Assembly: GCA_028285215.1 (NCBI GenBank)
Contig: JANQPZ010000241.1
Span: forward strand, 1 to 41,307
Reading direction: 5' to 3'
DNA: 41,307 bases
Origin: Rhodovibrionaceae bacterium
Lineage (GTDB): Bacteria; Pseudomonadota; Alphaproteobacteria; Kiloniellales; DSM-21159
The notes below the pieces were generated by a model. The model had not been told where the DNA came from. It saw only the letters and a list, made by a program, of their open reading frames with translations, and searched no databases. Positions 25,750 through 35,015 of this stretch are shown here, piece by piece (positions within the stretch are counted from its first letter, which is position 1; each line of letters begins with the position of its first letter). The position numbers and the translations under genes are program-made.

Positions 25750-27093
25750 ATGATCACGATCCCATCTGGCCGCTCGGCTCCGCTTTCCGCAGCGGTGGCC
25801 CTGGCCTTGGCGGTGTCCGCAGCCCCGGCCGACGCCCAGACCGCCACCGACGAACGCGTCAACGCCCTGGAGCAGCAGCTCAACCAGGTTCTGCAGCAAC
25901 TCCAGGCCATTCAGCGCGAACTGGAGGAGACGCGCGCCGAAGCGCGGAGAGCGCAAGACACGGCTCAGGAGGCTCAGGAAGAGGCCGAGGGAGTCCGGCA
26001 GCTGCAAGGCGCAGTCGCCCAGGGACGCGCCGAAGGCGATCCTCTGGTGACCTCCGGCGAGCCGCGCGTCAAGCTCAGCATCTCAGGGCAAATCAACCGG
26101 GCCGTCAATCTGGCCAACGACGGTGAAGGCACCGATGCCTTCTTCGTCGACAACGACACCTCGAACTCCCGCGTCCGCTTCGAAGGCACAGGCGACCTGG
26201 GGGACGGCACGACCCTGGGCACACGCATCGAGCTGGCCGTATCCCCGAACAACTCCTTCGACGTCAGTCAGGACAACGAGGAATCGGGCGACTTCTTCGA
26301 CCAGCGCAAGGTGGAGGTCTTCGCGCGCAACGACAGCTTCGGCCGGCTGTCCTTCGGCAAGGGCAACATGGCCTCCGAAGACACGGCCGAGTACGATCTC
26401 TCGCTGGTCGCCGGACCGATCATGTATTCGGGCGTGTCCGACATCGTGGGCGGTTTGCAGTTCACCGACGGCAGCGACCTCACGGGGATCACCTTGGGCG
26501 ACGCCTTCTTCAACTTCGACGGCAACGGCCGCCGCGACCGCGTGCTCTACGATTCGCCGGTGTTCGGCCCGGGGCTGCAGGTCTCGGGCGCGGCCGCGGC
26601 CGGAGACCGCTACGATCTGGCCGTTACCTGGGGCGGCGACTACGGGGATTGGACCGGCGTGCAGATCGGCGATTTTCTGACCCTGGGCGCTCTCGCCATT
26701 TCCGATACCAACGCGGACGATGTCGACTTCCGGCTCAGCAGCTCCGGGTCGATCCTGCATGTGCCCACCGGCTTGAGCCTGACGCTTTCGGCCGGCATGG
26801 ACCAGAGGGACGACGACGAGAACCCCTACAACCTCTACGGCAAGGTGGCCTGGGACACGCAGTTCTTCGACTTCGGGCCCACCGGCTTCGGTGTGGATCT
26901 CACCCGTGGGAACAACGTCTGCGCCCAGTGCGACGAGGGCTATTCCGCCGGCATTGCCGCCGTTCAACTCGTCGAGGACTGGGGGTTGGAGTTCTACTCC
27001 CAGTACCGCTGGTTCACGCTCGATACGGAGGCGGGCGCGCCGGGGACCGACGACCTGCATGTCTTCACCCTTGGCAGCCGGGCGAAGTTCTGA
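25750..27093 (+). CDS. Outer-membrane porin with N-terminal coiled coil
   Basis: The 447-residue protein has a cleavable signal (hydrophobic to about residue 29, AAPADAQ). A Gln/Glu-rich coiled coil follows (about 35-80, with LNQVLQQLQAIQRELEETRAEARR). The rest is a beta-barrel with alternating hydrophobic strands and the terminal aromatic residue (GSRAKF) that the BAM machinery recognises. It is strongly acidic. The layout resembles DcaP-like or SlpA-type trimeric porins in which the coiled coil forms a periplasmic stalk. It begins 76 bases after arcC, so it may be co-expressed and help arginine or ornithine cross the outer membrane (inference). The stop overlaps the next start as TGATG. Confidence 0.85.
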   Translation: MITIPSGRSAPLSAAVALALAVSAAPADAQTATDERVNALEQQLNQVLQQLQAIQRELEETRAEARRAQDTAQEAQEEAEGVRQLQGAVAQGRAEGDPLVTSGEPRVKLSISGQINRAVNLANDGEGTDAFFVDNDTSNSRVRFEGTGDLGDGTTLGTRIELAVSPNNSFDVSQDNEESGDFFDQRKVEVFARNDSFGRLSFGKGNMASEDTAEYDLSLVAGPIMYSGVSDIVGGLQFTDGSDLTGITLGDAFFNFDGNGRRDRVLYDSPVFGPGLQVSGAAAAGDRYDLAVTWGGDYGDWTGVQIGDFLTLGALAISDTNADDVDFRLSSSGSILHVPTGLSLTLSAGMDQRDDDENPYNLYGKVAWDTQFFDFGPTGFGVDLTRGNNVCAQCDEGYSAGIAAVQLVEDWGLEFYSQYRWFTLDTEAGAPGTDDLHVFTLGSRAKF

Positions 27094-27329
27094 TGGGCCG
27101 CCCGGCACGCGCCGCAACGGCTTTGCTGATCGGGCTCGCGCTCGCCGGCTGCGGCGGCGTCGAGATGAAGCCAGGCGATCAGGTTCGGAACTATCGGGAA
27201 ATTCGCCCGGGCCCGGGGGTTCTGACCGGCCGCGACGGTGAATTCGTTATCCTGAGAGTCGAAAAGGAGGAGTCGCACGACGATCGCGCCGTGCAGGAAG
27301 GGCGTCCCGATCCGGACCCGAGCGACTGA
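27093..27329 (+). CDS. Small lipoprotein (78 aa), unknown function
   Basis: The ATG at 27093 overlaps the porin stop (TGATG). The 78-residue product has a signal with lipobox LALAGC (Cys20) and Gly-Gly at +2/+3, so it is probably sorted to the outer membrane. The mature part is about 58 residues. It contains a strand-like FVILRVEKEE segment and a charged tail ending in Asp-Pro repeats. No family was recognised. Translational coupling to the porin suggests it works with it, for example as an accessory of the porin trimer, but this is inference. Confidence 0.7.
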   Translation: MGRPARAATALLIGLALAGCGGVEMKPGDQVRNYREIRPGPGVLTGRDGEFVILRVEKEESHDDRAVQEGRPDPDPSD

Positions 27330-27440
27330 AGCCGTTCCATCGGCAAGCCGGGCCGGATAGCAAGAACTGTAACAGTTTGACCAGTGGCACCCTCCTGTCG
27401 GATGGAGTAGAGCTTGGGTTGTTCGACCGGAGGGTAGACG

Positions 27441-28859
27441 ATGGTTCTCGATCTGGTGCGGTACTCCCGCATCCTGGAGATCGTCGGTGATATTCTAAAG
27501 GTACGTGTCCCCGAAGCCGATGCCGGAAGCGGCAAGGGTGCCGCGGTGCGTTTCGGCGATCTCGCGGTCCTGGAGCAGACCGAGGGAGCGAAGTCGCTCG
27601 CCCAGGTCATTGCCATCGATCGCGATGTGGTCTCGCTGCAGGTCTTCACCGGGACGAAAGGAGTTTCCACCAACTCAACGGTGACCTTTCTGGGTCATCC
27701 GATGCAGGTCACCTATTCCTCCAACATTCTGGGCCGCGTGTTCGACGGCACAGGAAACCCGATCGACGGCGGGCCGGATCTCGCCATGGACGCCAAGGTC
27801 GAGATCGCCGGACCTTCGGTAAATCCCTGCGAGCGCATCGTTCCGCAGCGTATGATCCGAACCGACGTACCGATGATCGACGTCTTCAACTGCCTGGTGG
27901 AAAGCCAGAAGATCCCGATCTTCTCCGTGTCGGGAGAACCCTTCAATCCCTTCCTGGCACGCATCGGGATTCAGGCAGATGCGGACATCGTGGTGTTCGG
28001 TGGGCTTGGGCTGATCTTCGACGACTACTACACCTTCCGAAAGACCTTCGAGGATGCCGGCGTCTTCTCGCGCACGGTGATGTTCGTGAATCAGGCGTCG
28101 GACCCCATCGTCGAGCGGCTGCTGGTGCCCGACATGGCTCTGGCGGTGGCAGAACGCTTCGCGGTGGAAGAAGGCAAGCGGGTCCTGGTGCTGCTCACCG
28201 ACATGACGGCCTATGCCGACGCCTTGAAGGAGGTGGGTATCTCCATGGAGCGGGTGCCTTCGAACCGCGGCTACATGGGTGACCTCTACTCTCAACTCGC
28301 GCGGCGCTACGAAAAGGCCTGCGACTATGCCAAAGGCGGGTCGGTGACGATCCTGACGGTGACCACGATGCCGGGCGACGACGTCACCCATCCGGTACCG
28401 GACAACACCGGCTACATCACCGAAGGGCAGTTCTATCTGCACGACGGGGTGCTCGACCCCTTCGGCTCGCTCTCGCGGCTAAAGCAGAACGTGATCGGCA
28501 AGGTGACGCGCGAAGACCACAGTCAGATCATGAATACCATGATCCGCTTCTACTCGGGCGCGCGCGACGCCGAGCAGAAGCAGGCCATGGCCTTCGACCT
28601 GTCGGACTTTGACCGCAAACTGCTGAAGTTCGGCGCGCTCTTCCGAGAGCGCTTTATGGACATCGAGGTTTCCTTGCCTTTGGAGGAGGCCTTGGACCTC
28701 TGCTGGGCGACCCTGGCGGTCTGCTTTCGGCCGGAGGAACTGCTGATGAAACAGGAACTGGTCGACAAGTACTTCCCGAAGGATGCGCCGCCCGCAAGCC
28801 AGCAGGCCCCCCCACCGCAAAGTGACGTGGAGCACCATGGCGAGACTGCAGCTCAATAA
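27441..28859 (+). CDS. ntpB: V-type ATPase subunit B
   Basis: The 472-residue protein is the non-catalytic nucleotide-binding subunit of a V/A-type rotary ATPase headpiece. It lacks a Walker A lysine, showing [15 protein letters not shown] in the equivalent place. It keeps [14 protein letters not shown] and [24 protein letters not shown], the hallmark B-subunit segment with the arginine finger region. The C-terminus has an extra Pro/Gln-rich tail. It is the first gene of the operon; the preceding 111 bases have an AACTG-TAA-CAGTT inverted repeat (27365-27377) that may be regulatory. It overlaps the D-subunit gene by 23 bases. Confidence 0.95.
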   Translation: MVLDLVRYSRILEIVGDILKVRVPEADAGSGKGAAVRFGDLAVLEQTEGAKSLAQVIAIDRDVVSLQVFTGTKGVSTNSTVTFLGHPMQVTYSSNILGRVFDGTGNPIDGGPDLAMDAKVEIAGPSVNPCERIVPQRMIRTDVPMIDVFNCLVESQKIPIFSVSGEPFNPFLARIGIQADADIVVFGGLGLIFDDYYTFRKTFEDAGVFSRTVMFVNQASDPIVERLLVPDMALAVAERFAVEEGKRVLVLLTDMTAYADALKEVGISMERVPSNRGYMGDLYSQLARRYEKACDYAKGGSVTILTVTTMPGDDVTHPVPDNTGYITEGQFYLHDGVLDPFGSLSRLKQNVIGKVTREDHSQIMNTMIRFYSGARDAEQKQAMAFDLSDFDRKLLKFGALFRERFMDIEVSLPLEEALDLCWATLAVCFRPEELLMKQELVDKYFPKDAPPASQQAPPPQSDVEHHGETAAQ

Positions 28860-29442
28860 GTCCTCGCTGGCCCGTGAAGGGCGAAACCTGCGGACCTACG
28901 AGCGCTTCCTGCCGTCTCTCGACCTTAAGCGCCAGCAGTTAATGGCGGAGCGGGCGAAGGCGGCCCGAACGCTGGCCGGCACCGACCGGGAGATCGAAAG
29001 CCTTAGACGGCAGGTCGGCAACCGGCTCCCCATGCTGGCAAACCTGAACGTCGACCTTAGCGATCTGACCCGCGTAACGGCTGTGGTCGTGGGAAGCGAG
29101 AACTTGGTAGGCACGCAGCTGCCCGTGCTGGAGCGAGTCGAGGTCGCCATCGGAGCTTATGCGCCGATGACCAAACCCCACTGGGTCGACGATACCGCAG
29201 CTCTGTTGCAGAGCATGCTGGAGCTGCGCATTCGGCGGCAAGTCGAGGCCCAGCGGCTCCTCCTGCTCGAAGCGGCGGTCAAGACCATCACCCAGCGAGT
29301 CAATCTCTTCGACAAGGTGCTGATCCCGAAGACCCGCGCGAACATCAAGAAGATCAAGATCTATCTCTCCGACGAGGACATGGCGGCGGTCGTTCGCTCG
29401 AAGATCGCCAAGAACAAGCATGCGACGGCGAGGTCGGTGTGA
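28837..29442 (+). CDS. ntpD: V-type ATPase subunit D (central stalk)
   Basis: The 201-residue protein has the long helical hairpin of subunit D, which is the rotor shaft inside the A3B3 ring. The first helix starts [35 protein letters not shown], a near-standard D-subunit opening, and the C-terminal helix contains [26 protein letters not shown]. The ATG at 28837 gives the normal N-terminus; the frame extends back to 28783 but without conserved residues. The start lies inside the end of the B gene and the stop overlaps the GTG of the I gene, so all are coupled. Confidence 0.95.
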   Translation: MARLQLNKSSLAREGRNLRTYERFLPSLDLKRQQLMAERAKAARTLAGTDREIESLRRQVGNRLPMLANLNVDLSDLTRVTAVVVGSENLVGTQLPVLERVEVAIGAYAPMTKPHWVDDTAALLQSMLELRIRRQVEAQRLLLLEAAVKTITQRVNLFDKVLIPKTRANIKKIKIYLSDEDMAAVVRSKIAKNKHATARSV

Positions 29443-31235
29443 GCATTGCCCCTCTGAAGAAAGTGAGCCTCTGCGGTCTGCTGAAAGACAAGGCACAGGT
29501 CCTGGAGGCTCTGCAGAGCCTCGGCTGCATGCATCTTGTGCCGTTACGCCCGCCGCCGCCGGAAGTCGAGAAAGTGGCTTCGCCGCGCGCAGAGGCCGCC
29601 TACAAGGCTCTGCGCTTCCTGACCGATGTGCCGCAGAAGCGTCGGCAGGTGGTTCGCGACCAGGATTTCGATGTCGACCAACTCGCGGAAGAGGCCCTCG
29701 AACTCAAGCAGACGCTCCGCCTGGCGACCGATCGCCGCGACTTCCTGATGCACCGGATCGCGGCCGTATCGCCCTGGGGCGACTTGAACTTCCCGCCGCA
29801 CGAAGCCTTGGCCGGCCACCGGCTGTGGTTCTATGTCCTGCCGCTCGCGGATCTCGGCGCCCTGAGCGCCATCGACCTGCCCTGGCAGATCGTGCATCGA
29901 GATCATCGTGTCGCTTATCTGGTCGTGATCTCCCCCGACGAGCCGGCGCGCGACTTGCTGCCGGTTTCGCGCACCCACACCGGCGCCCTGCCGGTGGCGG
30001 AGCTGCGCGCCCAGTTGGAGGACGTGGAGGTCGAGATCGAAGATCTGGCCGCCCAGCGCCAGGCTCTCACCCGCTACATCTATCTCTTGAGCGCCAACCT
30101 GGCCGAGGCGGAGAACAGGGCCTCACTGACCCATGCCGAACAGCAGACCCGCGACGACGACGCCATCGTAGCGGTTCAGGGTTGGGTCCCGGTGGAGGCC
30201 GTCGAAGCGGTCGAGGCCTATGCCAAAGACGCCAAGCTCGCGTGCCTCGTGGAAGAACCCGGTCCCGGCGACACGCCCCCGACCCTGATCGAACAGTCCG
30301 AAGACATGGGCGCCGGCGTGGATCTCGCCCTCTTCTACCAGGTGCCCAGCTACCGCTCCTGGGATCCTACGCTGCTGCTGTTCGGGTCCTTCTCCGTCTT
30401 CTTCGCCATGATCCTGGCCGACGCCGGCTACGGACTTCTACTGCTGAGCGGTCTCATTGCGTTCTGGCGAAGACTTGGCCGGAGCGAGAAGGGGCGCGCC
30501 TACCGGTTGCTTGCCCTGTCTCTCTGCAGCTGCACCATTGCCTACGGTGCCGTCGTCGGCAGCTACTTCGGCGTGACACCGCCCCCGGAATCCGTGCTGG
30601 GCAAACTACACGTCATGAACCTGGACGACTTCGACACCATGATGAAGCTGTCCATCTGCATCGGCGTCTTTCACATCGTCCTCGCCAACGCCATCGCCGC
30701 CTATCTCAACAGGATGCGCCTGGTCGCGCTGGCGAAGCTCGGCTGGATTGCGGTCCTCTGCGGCGGCCTGCTGCTTTGGCTGGCTCCGCCCGAAAGCGGC
30801 TTGGCGTCACTCAGCCACGCCCTGCTGGCCGTCGGCCTGGCAGCCGTATTCCTGTTCTCCAGCGAACGCCCCGCCAGAACGGCCAAAGATCATGTCCTGC
30901 GCCTCTTCGACGGCCTCAAGGGCCTGACGGGCGCGATGGGAGCGTTCGGCGACGTCCTGAGCTATATGCGCCTCTTCGCCTTGGGCCTCGCAAGCGCATC
31001 CCTGGCCATTACCTTCAACGACCTCGCACGCGGGGTCTACGAAGCGCTGCCTGGAATCGGTCTGCTCTTCGCCATCCTCCTACTCGCCGTGGGCCATGCA
31101 CTCAACCTGGCCTTGGCACTTATGAGCGGAGTGGTCCATGGCCTGCGGCTGAACTTCATCGAGTTCTACAAATGGGGGCTGCCGGAGGAAGGAAAGCCCT
31201 TCCGACGCTTTGCCCGAAAGGAGGTGCAACCGTGA
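29439..31235 (+). CDS. ntpI: V-type ATPase subunit I (membrane stator, subunit a)
   Basis: The 598-residue protein has a cytoplasmic helical half (1-305) with coiled coils, then about seven TM segments from residue 310. The essential arginine that faces the rotor is visible in VLSYMRLFALGLASA (Arg511). ADAGYGLLLL at about 327-336 is the usual first TM loop. With subunit K it forms the ion path. It begins with GTG overlapping the D stop (GTGA) and ends overlapping the K start in the same way. It is slightly short for the family, like the chlamydial forms. Confidence 0.93.
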   Translation: MSIAPLKKVSLCGLLKDKAQVLEALQSLGCMHLVPLRPPPPEVEKVASPRAEAAYKALRFLTDVPQKRRQVVRDQDFDVDQLAEEALELKQTLRLATDRRDFLMHRIAAVSPWGDLNFPPHEALAGHRLWFYVLPLADLGALSAIDLPWQIVHRDHRVAYLVVISPDEPARDLLPVSRTHTGALPVAELRAQLEDVEVEIEDLAAQRQALTRYIYLLSANLAEAENRASLTHAEQQTRDDDAIVAVQGWVPVEAVEAVEAYAKDAKLACLVEEPGPGDTPPTLIEQSEDMGAGVDLALFYQVPSYRSWDPTLLLFGSFSVFFAMILADAGYGLLLLSGLIAFWRRLGRSEKGRAYRLLALSLCSCTIAYGAVVGSYFGVTPPPESVLGKLHVMNLDDFDTMMKLSICIGVFHIVLANAIAAYLNRMRLVALAKLGWIAVLCGGLLLWLAPPESGLASLSHALLAVGLAAVFLFSSERPARTAKDHVLRLFDGLKGLTGAMGAFGDVLSYMRLFALGLASASLAITFNDLARGVYEALPGIGLLFAILLLAVGHALNLALALMSGVVHGLRLNFIEFYKWGLPEEGKPFRRFARKEVQP

Positions 31236-31684
31236 ACGAACTGGTCATCGCCCTCGGCTGGGTCGGTATCTTCGCGCCGATGGCAATCGGCGCCGTTGCC
31301 AGCGCGATCGGCTGTGGCATCGCCGGGCAAGCTGGTATCGGCGCGATCCTGGAAACGGAAGGGGGCTATGGCCGCTACATCGGCATCTCCGCCTTCCCCT
31401 CGACCTTCGTGATCTACGGCATCGTCGTGATGTTCACCCTGGACCGCGAGGTGACGCCGGAGAATGCCGGCGGGCTGTTCGGGGTCGGTCTGTTCGCCGG
31501 GATCGCGCTGCTCTACTGCGGTATCTGGCAAGGTCGGGCCTGCGCTTCCGCGATCAATGCGGCCAAGGAGAAGCCGGAGATTTTCGGCCTGTCGCTGGCG
31601 CCAGCCGCGATCATCGAGGGCTTCGGCGTCTTCGCCTTCGTCTTTGCGCTGGTGATCAGCGCCGGCATTCCGGGAGCGGTCTGA
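31232..31684 (+). CDS. ntpK: V-type ATPase subunit K (rotor ring)
   Basis: The 150-residue proteolipid has two helical hairpins (four TMs). The ion-carrying carboxylate is Glu129 in APAAIIEGFGVFAF. Comparing with the Enterococcus NtpK Na+ site, Thr58 (FPSTF) and Gln100 (WQGRA) are present. The Gln that follows Thr in Na+ rings is replaced by Phe59. This loss favours proton rather than Na+ coupling, although the comparison was made by eye. The GTG start has a perfect AAAGGAGG eight bases upstream (31217-31224), the strongest ribosome-binding site in the operon, in line with the many K copies per enzyme. It overlaps both neighbours. Confidence 0.92.
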   Translation: MNELVIALGWVGIFAPMAIGAVASAIGCGIAGQAGIGAILETEGGYGRYIGISAFPSTFVIYGIVVMFTLDREVTPENAGGLFGVGLFAGIALLYCGIWQGRACASAINAAKEKPEIFGLSLAPAAIIEGFGVFAFVFALVISAGIPGAV

Positions 31685-32379
31685 TGGCACGAGGGGCAGC
31701 AGAAGATCGGCCCTCGTCCAGCGGTGTCGACGAGCTCATCGCCAAGCTGCGCGAGGAGGGCGTTGCCGCCGGCCGCGCCGAGGCAGAGCGGATCGTTGCC
31801 GACGCCCGCGCCGAAGCGGCGCAGATTCTCGACAAGGCCAGTGGCGAAGCGCGCAGCCGCCTGGAAACGGCTCGCCGGGAAGCGGACGCCTATCGCGCCG
31901 CGGGCGAGGAGGCGCTGAAGACCGCCGTACGCGACACCGTGCTCACCATGAAGGCGGACCTGATGGAGCGCTTCAGCACCGATGTGAAGCGCCTGGTCTC
32001 GCAACAGATCGGCGATCCGGAGATCCTGCAGAAGATGGTGCTCGAGATCGCCGGCCGCGCCCGCGACCGCGCCGATATCGAGGACGACGACGCGCTGGAG
32101 GTGGTTCTGCCGGAAGCTGTCATAGGTCTGGAGGACCTGCGCAACAACCCGGAGGAGTTGGGCCAGGGACGCCTGACCAAGCTCGTTCTCGGCCTCACGG
32201 GCGAGATGCTGCGCAAGGGCGTCACCTTCTCAGCGTCGGAAGACGCGGCCGCAGGCATCCGGGTCAAGGTGGAGGACAAGAGCGTTACCCTCGATCTGAC
32301 CGACGAGGCCGTAGCGGCTCTTTTGCTTCAACACCTGCAGCCACGGTTCCGCGCCGTGCTGGAAGGCATCGTGAAGTAG
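31684..32379 (+). CDS. ntpE: V-type ATPase subunit E (peripheral stalk)
   Basis: The 231-residue protein starts with a long Ala/Glu/Arg-rich coiled coil (about 15-85). The ADARAEAAQILDKASGEARSRLETARREAD stretch is typical of peripheral-stalk subunit E. It then folds into a globular C-terminal domain that binds the headpiece. No separate G/H subunit gene is present, as in chlamydial-type operons. Its ATG overlaps the K stop (TGATG, 31682-31686). Similarity is mainly in composition and context, so the call depends partly on the operon. Confidence 0.85.
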   Translation: MARGAAEDRPSSSGVDELIAKLREEGVAAGRAEAERIVADARAEAAQILDKASGEARSRLETARREADAYRAAGEEALKTAVRDTVLTMKADLMERFSTDVKRLVSQQIGDPEILQKMVLEIAGRARDRADIEDDDALEVVLPEAVIGLEDLRNNPEELGQGRLTKLVLGLTGEMLRKGVTFSASEDAAAGIRVKVEDKSVTLDLTDEAVAALLLQHLQPRFRAVLEGIVK

Positions 32380-32393
32380 GTCGGCTGAGAGCG

Positions 32394-33089
32394 ATGAGCA
32401 GCGACGACGCCTATGTGATGCTGATCTCCAGCCTGCCGAAACCCGAGGCGCTGTTTCTCGCAAAGCAACCGCCCTTGTCTCGATTGAAACTTGATGCCCG
32501 TCTGCGCGTGCTGGCACCGGAAGACGCGACCACCCTAAAGCTGGTCGAAAACGTCTTGGACTGGCGCCGTCTGCCCATGGGGCTGTCGGACCGCGAAGTG
32601 ATCGACCGCGGCCGTGCCGTCTTGTCGCGAATCGAGAATGAGACCCTCCAGACAATCGTGCGCGAGCGGCTGGAGATACGGACCTGCGTCGCGGCCCTGC
32701 GACGCCGTGCCCGCGGCGAAGGCTCTCCGCCGCTCGACCGACCCTGGGGCTTCGGGCGCTGGGTCGGCCAGATCGCCCGCAACTGGACGGATCCGAGCTT
32801 CGGACTGGACGGCGTCTTCCCCTGGCTGCGCGAAGCCAATCGCCTGATGGCCGAAAACGACAGCGTCGCTCTGGAGCGCCTGTTGCTGGAGCAGTCCTAT
32901 CTGCGGCTGCAGCGTCTGGCCGGCGAGCACAGCTTCAGTTTCGAGGCGGTCGTGATCTACGTCCTCAAGTGGAGCATTGTCGACCGTTGGGCCCGCTACA
33001 ACGCCGAAGTCGCAGTCCGACGATTCGACGATCTGACGGAAGCTGGTCTCGCGGACTATGCCACCCTGTCCTTTGAAGGAGGCGCCTGA
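32394..33089 (+). CDS. DUF2764 family protein, V-type ATPase-associated
   Basis: The 231-residue, largely helical protein matches DUF2764, a family seen almost only inside V-type ATPase operons of Chlamydiae, spirochaetes and scattered bacteria. Characteristic parts are the opening YVMLISSLP and the C-terminal SFSFEAVVIYVLKWSIVDRWARYN. Its role is not established. Since the operon has no gene for subunit C (the d collar between stalk and K ring) or F, it may substitute for subunit C. That is inference from position and helical content. It begins 14 bases after the E stop and overlaps the A gene (TGATG). Confidence 0.82.
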   Translation: MSSDDAYVMLISSLPKPEALFLAKQPPLSRLKLDARLRVLAPEDATTLKLVENVLDWRRLPMGLSDREVIDRGRAVLSRIENETLQTIVRERLEIRTCVAALRRRARGEGSPPLDRPWGFGRWVGQIARNWTDPSFGLDGVFPWLREANRLMAENDSVALERLLLEQSYLRLQRLAGEHSFSFEAVVIYVLKWSIVDRWARYNAEVAVRRFDDLTEAGLADYATLSFEGGA

Positions 33090-34966
33090 TGGCGGAGAAA
33101 CCGAAAAGCGCCCGCGCCACAGGCAGCACCGCCAAACAGCAGCCGGAGAGCGAACGGCGCCCCAGCGCCCGGATCGTGGCGGTGCAGGACGACCTCGTCG
33201 AGATCGAGGCGACCGAGAGCGGCGATGGCCAGCCGGGTCACCTGGTCAAGAACGAGGTGATCTACATCTGTCCCAGCGTTCCGAACGAACGCGGGGAACA
33301 GGAGCGTTTGAAGGCAGAAGTCTTGCGTGTGCGTGGCGTAACCGCCGATGCACAGGTCTACGAAAGCACCCAGGGCGTGGCGGTCGGCGACGCTGTGGAA
33401 CAGAGCGGGGATATGCTGTCGGTGGAACTCGGACCCGGTCTGCTGGGTCAGGTTTACGACGGGCTGCAGGCTCCGCTGCCGAAGGTCGCATCACACTATG
33501 GAATCTTTCTGCCGCGCGGCGCCGCGGTTCCGGCTCTGGACAGGCAGCAGAAGTGGTCTTTCGCAGCGAAAGTCCAAAGCGGCGCCGAGGTGGTGGCCGG
33601 CGATACCCTTGGCACGGTGCAGGAAGGGCGCTTCACGCACAAGATCATGGTGCCGTTCGGCTGGCCCGGCACCTATCGCGTCTCCTGGATTCAGGAAGGC
33701 AACTTCCAGGTCCATCAGTCCGTCGCTCGCCTGGAAGACAAGGGCGGTCGCGAACGCAGCGTCTCGCTCTCGCAGAGATGGCCAGTGCGCCGACCGCTGA
33801 ACGGCAGCCTCTTGAAGCGCAGTCTGTCTCGGCGCCTCTATCCCGACGAGCCGGTGATCACCACGCAGCGCCTGATCGATACCTTCTTTCCCATCGCCCG
33901 CGGCGGCACCGCCTGCATCCCCGGTCCCTTCGGCGCCGGCAAGACGGTGCTGCAGGGTCTCATCTCGCGCCACTCCTCGGTCGACATCGTCATCGTGGTG
34001 GCCTGCGGGGAGCGCGCGGGCGAGGTGGTGGAAACCATCAACGAGTTTCCCAAGATGACCGACCCCAAGATGGGGGGCACGCTGATGGACCGGACGGTGA
34101 TCGTCTGCAACACCTCTTCCATGCCGGTCGCTGCCCGGGAAGCCTCGATCTACACCGGGATTACGCTTGGCGAATACTATCGCCAGATGGGCTACGACGT
34201 GCTGCTGATCGCGGACTCGACCTCGCGTTGGGCCCAGGCGATGCGCGAGACTTCCGGACGCCTGGAAGAGATTCCCGGCGAGGAAGGCTTTCCGGCCTAC
34301 TTGGAGTCCTCCATCAAGGGCGTCTACGAGCGCGCCGGCGTGACCGAGACGAACGACGGCTCGGTCGGCAGCCTGACAATGATCGGAACCGTCTCCCCGG
34401 CCGGCGGCAACTTCGACGAGCCGGTTACGCAGTCCACCCTTTCAACGGTCAAGTGCTTTCTCGGCCTGTCCGCCGACCGGGCCTATAAGCGCTTCTACCC
34501 GGCGGTCGATCCGCTTCTCTCCTGGTCTCGCTACCTGGGTCAGCTGGGATCGTGGTTCGATGCAAAGATGGGCGCGGGCTGGGCGGCGCGGGTCGACGAG
34601 ATGCAGGCGTTGCTGGGCCGGGGCGACGCGGTGCTTCAGATGATGCAGGTCACCGGCGAAGAGGGCGTGACTCTGGACGACTTCGTCGTGCATCAGAAGG
34701 CGCTGTTCCTGGACATGGTGTATCTGCAGCAGGACGCCTTCGACGCCGTCGATGCGTCGGTGCCCCTGGAGCGCCAGAAACTGGCCTTCGACAAGGTCTA
34801 CAGTGCCGTCACGCGCAGCTATCGCTTCAAGGACAAGGCCGAGGCGCGCGATCACTTCACCCGCCTGACAGGGCTCTTCAAGAACTTCAACTACGCGGCG
34901 GAAGCCTCCCCGGACTACAGCGATCTCCTGCGCCAGATAGACGCTCTCTCCGCCAAGGCGCCCTAA
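33089..34966 (+). CDS. ntpA: V-type ATPase subunit A (catalytic)
   Basis: The 625-residue catalytic subunit has Walker A GPFGAGKT at residues 279-286. The GER motif follows ([19 protein letters not shown]), then [15 protein letters not shown] and the [24 protein letters not shown] segment. The A-type non-homologous insertion lies at about 125-210. A hydrophilic N-terminal extension of about 28 residues (Lys/Arg/Pro-rich) precedes the first beta domain. It hydrolyses or makes ATP in alternation with subunit B. It is the last gene of the operon, unusual because A normally precedes B. A weak CCGAG/CTCGG hairpin follows the stop at 34967-34984. Confidence 0.96.
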   Translation: MAEKPKSARATGSTAKQQPESERRPSARIVAVQDDLVEIEATESGDGQPGHLVKNEVIYICPSVPNERGEQERLKAEVLRVRGVTADAQVYESTQGVAVGDAVEQSGDMLSVELGPGLLGQVYDGLQAPLPKVASHYGIFLPRGAAVPALDRQQKWSFAAKVQSGAEVVAGDTLGTVQEGRFTHKIMVPFGWPGTYRVSWIQEGNFQVHQSVARLEDKGGRERSVSLSQRWPVRRPLNGSLLKRSLSRRLYPDEPVITTQRLIDTFFPIARGGTACIPGPFGAGKTVLQGLISRHSSVDIVIVVACGERAGEVVETINEFPKMTDPKMGGTLMDRTVIVCNTSSMPVAAREASIYTGITLGEYYRQMGYDVLLIADSTSRWAQAMRETSGRLEEIPGEEGFPAYLESSIKGVYERAGVTETNDGSVGSLTMIGTVSPAGGNFDEPVTQSTLSTVKCFLGLSADRAYKRFYPAVDPLLSWSRYLGQLGSWFDAKMGAGWAARVDEMQALLGRGDAVLQMMQVTGEEGVTLDDFVVHQKALFLDMVYLQQDAFDAVDASVPLERQKLAFDKVYSAVTRSYRFKDKAEARDHFTRLTGLFKNFNYAAEASPDYSDLLRQIDALSAKAP

Positions 34967-35015
34967 CCGAGCAAGAGGACTCGGGTCTATCAGCGTTGAA
35001 CCGGCGGGTTGCTTA

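Noticed and set aside
21951-25910. Two open frames of over 600 residues on the minus strand
   Set aside because: They run antisense through yfcC, arcA, arcB and arcC, all of which have catalytic motifs or clear family features.
29420-31235. Long Arg-rich frame on the plus strand ahead of subunit K
   Set aside because: Only its last 150 residues (subunit K) are real; the rest is an out-of-frame reading of subunit I.
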